Source: Fasciolopsis buskii
Lineage: Eukaryota > Platyhelminthes > Trematoda > Plagiorchiida > Fasciolidae
Assembly (NCBI GenBank): GCA_008360955.1
Contig: LUCM01005979.1
Location: 7,848-71,847, forward strand
Reading direction: 5' to 3'
DNA length: 64,000 nucleotides
Shown here: positions 57,692 to 64,000 of the stretch, piece after piece
How positions within the stretch are numbered: the first letter of the stretch is position 1
Layout: every line of letters starts with the position of its first letter
Notes under the pieces: model-generated
Databases searched by the model: none
What the model was told of the DNA's origin: nothing
Seen by the model: only the letters and a program-made list of their open reading frames with translations
Position numbers and translations under genes: made by a program

Positions 57692-60600
57692 GTAAGAGAA
57701 CAATTTTTTGAATTAGTCAAAAGCAGTTGTTCCTGTGGATGCAAGCTGCACACCGTCAGAAGAACTCGTGTGTACTTTTCGGTCTCATCTGCATTATGCC
57801 AACTGAACTAAACTGTACTGCATCATTGTTCTGCTAAGGTCCTCAGTCTTCTTGAGTGGGAGCAGAGGGAGACAATTCCGTGTAAGCTCAGAGATAGGGC
57901 TTTGTCACAAAGACCTCAACATCCCCTAACATATAGCCGCCTGAATAAGCTGTCATTCCTCTCTTCCACCAATTCATCAGGAAGCTCGTTCCAAATTCCG
58001 GTTACCATCCGCGGTAGATATTAGACTAACGTTAAGCCCACTAAATTCTGCTTCATCAACCGAAGTCAGTGTCCTCTCGTGCGGCTGTGGCCCCAAACGG
58101 GGAGTTTGGCCTGCAGCTTGTGATTCAGATCCTCACGGATAGTATGTCTAATGTGAACCAGATGTCTATGGTACAGCACGAGAAACATTCCGGTTACTTG
58201 AAGGTGATGCTTCTTCATGTACATGTGTCTGACTTGTTGCTTAGTGGGTGGTTTGCAGGATTATGGAAATGCAAACTTGTCCCTGTGAACGTGTACAACT
58301 AATTATTGCTGTCCGATGGTCCGTGGAGCACCCAGCGCACAAAGCTTTTATCATTATGTAACCTAGAGAACAACAATGGTGCCTTTACAACCAGTAGTTA
58401 TTGGCTGTTTACTTGGGGTATCATTTTTGAAACATGCTTACGACCTTTTATGGGTATGAACAAAATAACACAAATATTTGTTAGGATTAATCCGTTATAG
58501 CCCCTTCGAGTAAGGAAATATTACTTTCAGCCACTTATTTCACGTTTTGGGTTCTCGTGTGTTTAGCAATAGCATTACTTGCTAGTCGTAATGTGATAAT
58601 ATCAAAGACACCACTTATATGTGCTGCCTAATGACAAAGGATGTTTGCTTAGTAAAAATTGAATAGTCTTAAGGGCTTGGTTTCCAAATGCATGGTAACA
58701 AATCACAAAATAAAGAGCGATAGTCACAGTAACCACTTGCGAGTTACGTCCCAAACAGAGCTTCCTGACGCTCAAATTGACAGAAATAAGGATTCATCTT
58801 GGTAAGGATACAAAAAATGATTTTAATTATCAGTGCTTATGCAGTCATTTCGAAAAACTTTGCTGGAGTCAGTGTCTGCCTATAATCTTCTTCTTTGTAT
58901 TCTTCGCAGCGCACTTAATGGCTGGTTTTTCGTCATAACTACCTCAAAAGTTAAAATGATAGGAAAGATATCAGTTGCCTATTTAAATGGCTAAACGGGA
59001 AAATTGCGAGTAGCCTATATGAAAGAAATAGGCTCTTACCGGCAGATGTTTCCAGTGTACATAATATTGCTAGTAGATAACGTACTTCTTAAAGAAGATC
59101 TCTTAAAGAGCTACCATCGCCTTTTGGTTGCGATAGTCCGTTTTTTCATACTTGATAGATTTCGGTGGATCACAAAATCCTTGCTTTTTTCAAACAGCGG
59201 TTGCAAAAGTTAATAAGTTACTGGTGACGAATTACCGCATTTGTTTGCCATCAGAGATTGTTTTCCATTCAGCTTAAATCAGATTATGTTCAGCAGCATG
59301 AAATCAGGTGGAACCGCTCTGAATATTTCTCAGCCTTTTGAGATATTGAGGCTAAAATGAGACGGTAAGTGGTTACAGGGCGTCCAATTGTAGCAGTGTT
59401 TAATACCCAGTCCTTAAGAACTGTTTGATGTTATTCGAGTGAAGTTGAGCGGGTTTATTGGATGTACTTGGAAAGTTCTATCCCTTTTCATGTTACTCAA
59501 TCCTTCTGTCACTGATGAGAATATGTCGTAAGAGAAGTAGAGAGATAGTTAGTCATAGAATGTTTCAGAAGTCCAGGCACAACTTCGGAGTTTCATTACC
59601 GTGTCTTAGATGTCAGTTTGGTAAAAGCATTCACGTGATGTGGCTGTTTGGATTTCTCCTTGACACAACGAGCCATATGGGATGGTTTATCTTTAGTCAA
59701 GGATTGAATCATCCTTGGACGGTCAATGTGTGAATATCCAACGAAGCAATCTCTTGGTCTTTCAGGTTAGTAGCTAATTTGGGCCAGCCACTCATTTAAA
59801 AAACGGGTGGACGACTAATTAACTCAACCATCTGGGCCTAGAAGTTCATAATCAGCATTCTGATAAACTGAGGGAACAACGAATTTCACGTCACATCGGC
59901 TATCGCGCAGTACAACTGGGACTGCGCAGCGCATTGTATCGTGCAGGATGGATCGTAATAAGTGTGCTTCCAGTCACACATTCCATAGTGGGTTAGTGCC
60001 GCAATGCTTCTTAGTTTGAGCTTTCCAATCAAAGGTTCCTGCTGGGGTTTTTAAAGAAGAAACACTTCCCCGTTGTTTGTCCGAATGTTTTCAGTATTTT
60101 CATACAGGTACAGCGTATAACACTGTCAAAAGTTTTGCTCAATAGATTTACCTGGTGGTTTCATTTCTCACGCCATGCTTGAAACATTGTCGTAAGAGAA
60201 AGTTCATGCGCTATGGCAGCTAAGGCGCACCACAAGACGAGAGGGAGGACGGCAACCGTGGCCCTAAAACTTGGGGCGGCATAGGACCACGTGGAATTTC
60301 TCTAGGCCGGGTGTAGTACCAAGTCACGCAGCAGCAAATTGCCGTCTGCCTCCCAAGAGACCAGCAAATGTTGATATCAAGTTCCTAATCCTTATTTGTT
60401 GACAAGATCTTAATTGCCCTGTCCATCGACAGTCGTTCTTATTATAAGGACAAGATACTTAGACGTAAATGTTCCCTTTACTTAGATGCTTTTGAGTCCC
60501 CAGCCTGAACTAGATAGGACGAAACGTTACCCTATATAGAGCTGCTTGGAAGCTCAAAATAGACAAAATCTGAGTGTCCAAAGTGTTTATTCAATAGCCA

Positions 60601-61411
60601 ACTTCCGTACCAACTTTTTTCTCGCCCACACCAACTCCTCTCGTGGAATTCCCAGTGTGTCATGTGTTCAGGATTTAAATGCCCGTTTTCATTCTCTTTC
60701 TGGGATTTCTGTGAGCATGCGAGTCTAGCTCGGGCTATTTTAGTAAATCCGAACCAGCAGTCGTTCGTGCATCCCACACAGTTGCTTTTGGAGGGTAGTC
60801 AGCGATGTCGAATCCGGTATGACCTCAACTTAAAACAAAATAAAGAAGTATTACACTCAACGTCAACTGCCCCGCAAGACTCCATGCCATAGGGACCTCA
60901 GGATTGGTAGATACTGTCAACTTCAGCTGTTGTTTTGGATGCTCGAAGGCCATCCCTTTATGCAATGTAACTAGGAATGCTGACCCAGAGAAAACCAGGA
61001 CAAGCGAGGAGATCAAGGAATCCAGCGGCTCATTGATTCAGTATCAGCAGCGCCCACTAAGACGTTGGGAGAACAATTTGGGGAGCAGCTTAGCTGTCTT
61101 GGTGCCACAATGCACATTCTACCTGTGCCTGAAAGCAAATAAATACGGATTGATTCCAGCGATCCGCTCGAGAGAGAGAGAAGAGATAAGGAGGATTCAA
61201 TGTTGAATAGATCCAAGGTGGTAAAATCAGATGGGCTGTCTCGTTCATTTGTCGAAGACGGTGATGAAATGTTAACATTGCAGTTAACAAAAATCGTGGG
61301 AGCGACCTGAGTGAGGGAAGAGACGGTGGATTCGACTTCCTCTCAGGCAACGTAGAATTTAACTTAGTGTGTCGGTGATGTCAGCCCTCTGGGTGACAAA
61401 GCACGGGTTAT

Positions 61412-61760
61412 TCAAAGTGTCTTGAACCGCTTGGCGACTGAGGTGTGTAGACACGGCATGTAATTTTTGTATCCAGATTGTAAGTTACTCATTCGAGACC
61501 GACAGGAGTCTGTTTCTCCACTCATCCTGTGTGGTGATCGGTTAGAAGTAGTCAATGGCTTCAAATAACTCGGGATTCCGATCACATCTGGTGGTGTTTG
61601 AGGGCAGGTCACATCATGAATTGTCAAAGCCAGAGCAGCCTTCGCAATCATGCGACACTTTTGGCATCGCCACAAAATGAGGCTTTCCCTCAATGGAAGG
61701 GGGTGCAACGTCACAATTCGTAGTTTTCTTCTTTACGTTTGCCCGGTGAATTTCTGTCTT
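61412..61760 (-). repeat. Inverted repeat copy 1, with 120-bp core at 61548-61667
   Basis: The minus strand of this region aligns with 63290-63622. The central 120 bp are identical by eye, while both flanks differ at many sites. It opens into two long minus-strand frames: one (61714-61412, 100 codons) with CQKCRMIAKAALALTIHDV, the other (61817-61614) ending MPKVSHDCEGCSGFDNS then TGA. No known element ends at its borders. It lies just upstream of, and opposite to, an RTE fragment. Confidence 0.85.
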
Positions 61761-61789
61761 CCCCCACCAATGTCTTTGAAGCAATGCTC

Positions 61790-62165
61790 TAGTCGGGTGA
61801 GCAATAGCGAGGCGCACCGTTGCGTGTTGTATTCAGACATTCCTCCTCTGACTGAGATAATCACTCTGTGTCATCTTCGGTGGCTTGGACACCTATTGCG
61901 TTGCTTTCTGATCGTCGAATCTTTTTGAGCTCTTTTAGCACGTGGTGCCTAAGGCTGGAAGACGCGACATGGCGATCAGAATGCTACTCGGCATTGACGC
62001 ATGAAGAAGTTAGTTTCGCTTTTGGCCTCGCTGGGTGCTTAGCCCTTTCCTGGCTTGCCCCCAACAGATGAGGATTGTTGTTGATTGGACACGCTGAAAA
62101 ATAGGGCTCAGAACCGGAGTCAGTGGCGCAAATATCATTTGGCCTGTCTGTGGAACAAGACCCTC
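61790..62165 (+). mobile_element. RTE fragment 3, C-terminal region, inside AGBL4 intron 4
   Basis: The frame reads SRVSNSEAHRCVLYSDIP, LCHLRWLGHLLRC and, after a TGA, RGA-GWKTRHGDQNATRH, ending KNRAQNRSQWRKY (about 62113-62151). These are the RTE C-terminal blocks RVSNxEVR, LRWLGHVLRM, GWKxxxGGQ and QNRSQWR in correct order. The WGPRD block is not preserved. It is in the same orientation as AGBL4, 5'-truncated and inactive. Confidence 0.85.
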
Positions 62166-63285
62166 CCAAAAAAGCACCGAAAACTGCAAAACATTCACAA
62201 AATTTAAACGGTAGGAATAAAAACTGGTTTGTCGTTGCTCGCCTATCCCAAATTTATTTATCCACTTTCCATAACTTTCTGTCAACATGCTGCGTTGGTA
62301 GAACGCTTGTTTTCAAGCCAATTTATAATTCATACATATACACACTTATCCTGATGCTTGTTTAGTTTGGTAATTTCTGGTTTCAATGGGTTAACTGTAC
62401 GGACTTCGCCACGGCGTAATATACAAGGATTTGGCGTGAGCCTACTTTAATAATTTCAATTGCCGTATATGATGCAGTTGGTCGACTGGAGTTCCCTTTG
62501 CCCATTATACTGCTTATTTTTTCGTTTCTCTGAACTAAATGCTGAACGGTTACCACTGAGTGGAGAACCTGGCATCGAAAAGGATCAATCTGCTGTCGTA
62601 CCTGGTAGATATCTATGCTAATCAGCGACATATATTGACGAACAACGTTCCGAACGTTGCAAGCCACATTTCTCTATTGCATGGAGTTTGATGGTAATTA
62701 AGAACGAGATGCACAAATTTGGAATATGTGTAAACAGATAACATTTCACAAGACCTAAACAGCCGTAATAGCAAATTGAAAATCTCAAAAATGGTACTCA
62801 TGCAATGGTTTTTCGCGGTTTGCTGCAACGCAAAACACTAGGTCAGCAACAGATATTCGGTACTATTAAAATCCTCCCTTCCAGGTAAGAAGTAATCATT
62901 TTGTTTTGCTTGAAAGAGACTTCAGGTATAAAATCTACTGGTGCCATATTTCCACGTGTATACATATATTCAGGTCAGTTTGCACGTAATATCAAGATTA
63001 AAGTTCTTAATAAAGCTGTGATATAAGTACTTTGAAAATCGTATGATAACAAGCATGGCCCCAAAAAAGCAATATGTAAATGGGATGTCAGAAGGGCGGC
63101 AAATGGTAGGGAAAATTAATGAAAAACTAACAGATCAACCGGGTTTCGTAATTCCACCGTGCACACCTCGTGATGTTGGGTTACTTAAGGATTACTTGTG
63201 ACGAAGCTTAGTTTTACAGGCAGGTCACAAAATATCCGCGCCAATGACCCCGATTATGCGGGAACACAGAAAGTCGCCGGGTATC
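62166..63285. other. Intronic spacer with no recognised element
   Basis: AT-rich, with frames of 60-94 codons on both strands and no motif. The left part may contain the RTE 3' UTR. Confidence 0.4.
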
Positions 63286-63289
63286 AAAA

Positions 63290-63622
63290 CAAACAGGCCA
63301 AGTCTGGCAAACCTAAAAACGGACACTACAAATTATGGCAATCTGCACCCTTCCTTTGAGAGAAAGCCCGATGTCGCGGCAATGCCAAAAGTGTCGCATG
63401 ATTGCGAAGGCTGCTCTGGCTTTGACAATTCATGATGTGACCTGCCCTCAAACACCACCAGATGTGATCGGAATCCCGAGTTATTTGAAGCCATTGACTA
63501 CTCCTAACCGAGCACCACACAGGGTGAGTGCAGGAACAGACTCATATCGGTCTCAAAGAAGTAACTTGCAATTCGAAGGTAAAAATTACACGCCGAAATA
63601 CACACCTCAATCACCAAGGTGA
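63290..63622 (+). repeat. Inverted repeat copy 2, with 120-bp core at 63382-63501
   Basis: Plus-strand partner of 61412-61760. It encodes the same two overlapping frames: 63335-63622 (95 codons, CQKCRMIAKAALALTIHDV) and 63244-63435, ending MPKVSHDCEGCSGFDNS then TGA. Beyond the TGA that second frame continues CDLPSNTTRCDRNPELFEA. The common 3' border is near CACCAAGGTGACC / CGCCAAGCGGTTC. Confidence 0.85.
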
Positions 63623-64000
63623 CCAAATAACGTTGAATTCCAAGGTGCAATAATCAGCATACTCTAATTCTAAATCTCTGTTCCCTGGGGTGAGTTCAAC
63701 TTCACCGTCTAAAATACCAAATATAGCGTTCTGTATGACAAAGCGAAAAGGAGATTGGGATATCGAGCAACCCTCTCGTACATCACAGGAAATGATGAAA
63801 GATGACGAAACCTGGTCACAAGTCCTAACCCGACCTGTGTTATGACGACCAACACATATTTCTCAGGTACTCCATTCCTCAACAAATAGTGTCATAGTAC
63901 AGATCTATGAACAGAGTCAATGCTTGTGCTAATGTCCATGAACATGATGACCGTTGGCTTTTGGAAGGTGAAACGGTTCTGTAACACCAGTTAGGGGGTA

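Larger units (their letters stand above)
57692..64000 (+). other. AGBL4 intron 4, at least 6.3 kb, continues past the window
   Basis: It opens with GTAAGA, the consensus donor, directly after the codons for LLGTTL; reading through gives a non-family tail to a stop at 57809-57811. No later stretch of the plus strand encodes the next expected AGBL4 segment or an HPGE-type zinc motif, so intron 4 seems to fill the rest of the window. 57.9-61.4 kb has no recognised gene or repeat; after that it contains an RTE fragment and an inverted repeat pair. Confidence 0.75.

Noticed and set aside
57539..57811. 90-codon frame as a separate small gene
   Set aside because: Its first 51 codons are AGBL4 exon 4; the remainder after GTAAGA at 57692 does not match the family and is intron.
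58306..58500. QRTKLLSLC at about 58330 as AGBL4 exon 5
   Set aside because: It faintly resembles the expected QRKLDLLT, and AG precedes it, but the downstream codons do not continue the family sequence and no HPGE motif follows.
1..64000. CRISPR arrays, operons, toxin-antitoxin or phage-type systems
   Set aside because: No regularly spaced repeats, no clusters of tightly packed complete genes, and the content is clearly eukaryotic repeat DNA.

Overview
The window looks like repeat-rich nuclear DNA of a flatworm, most likely a digenean fluke. Three things support this. The dominant repeats are decayed RTE-clade and CR1-clade non-LTR retrotransposons of the kind abundant in trematodes, plus a BEL/Pao remnant. 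There is no bacterial-style gene packing. The one cellular gene, a cytosolic carboxypeptidase 6 (AGBL4/CCP6) homologue, has three introns of only 29-39 bp near its 5' end followed by an intron that runs off the window, a small-then-large pattern known from schistosomes and their relatives. The species cannot be fixed from this sequence.

Layout. 1-2745: an RTE element cut by the left edge, readable from endonuclease to C-terminus through many frameshifts. 3.3-6.05 kb: two facing RTE fragments, most of which is repeated as a 1,215-bp direct repeat joined by a single N, probably an assembly artefact. 6.4-8.6 kb: CR1 copy 1. 10.9-12.9 kb: CR1 pieces on the minus strand. 21.7-27.5 kb: CR1 copies 3 and 4 head to tail, with a 1.4-kb non-coding block between them that recurs at 42.8-44.4 kb. 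31.8-36.3 kb: a 4.5-kb block bounded by inverted arms about 98.5% identical, enclosing a BEL/Pao gag-protease remnant. 42.1-46.8 kb: more CR1 with an inserted repeat. 46.8-56.9 kb: largely unassignable. 56,938-57,691: first four coding exons of AGBL4. 57,692-64,000: its fourth intron, holding an RTE fragment and a pair of inverted repeats with a 120-bp identical core.

The least expected feature is a dispersed family, called X here, with nine recognisable 3' ends (10.3, 14.7, 19.9, 20.05, 29.6, 29.8, 31.0, 34.3 and 45.6 kb). Its copies share a 3' module ending in a small hairpin, the string AAATATAC and, where preserved, an ATT-rich tail, but they carry at least two unrelated 5' modules. I did not find an operon, a CRISPR array, a defence system or any prokaryotic-style system. 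Apart from AGBL4, nothing here works together as a pathway; the rest is the debris of mobile elements.
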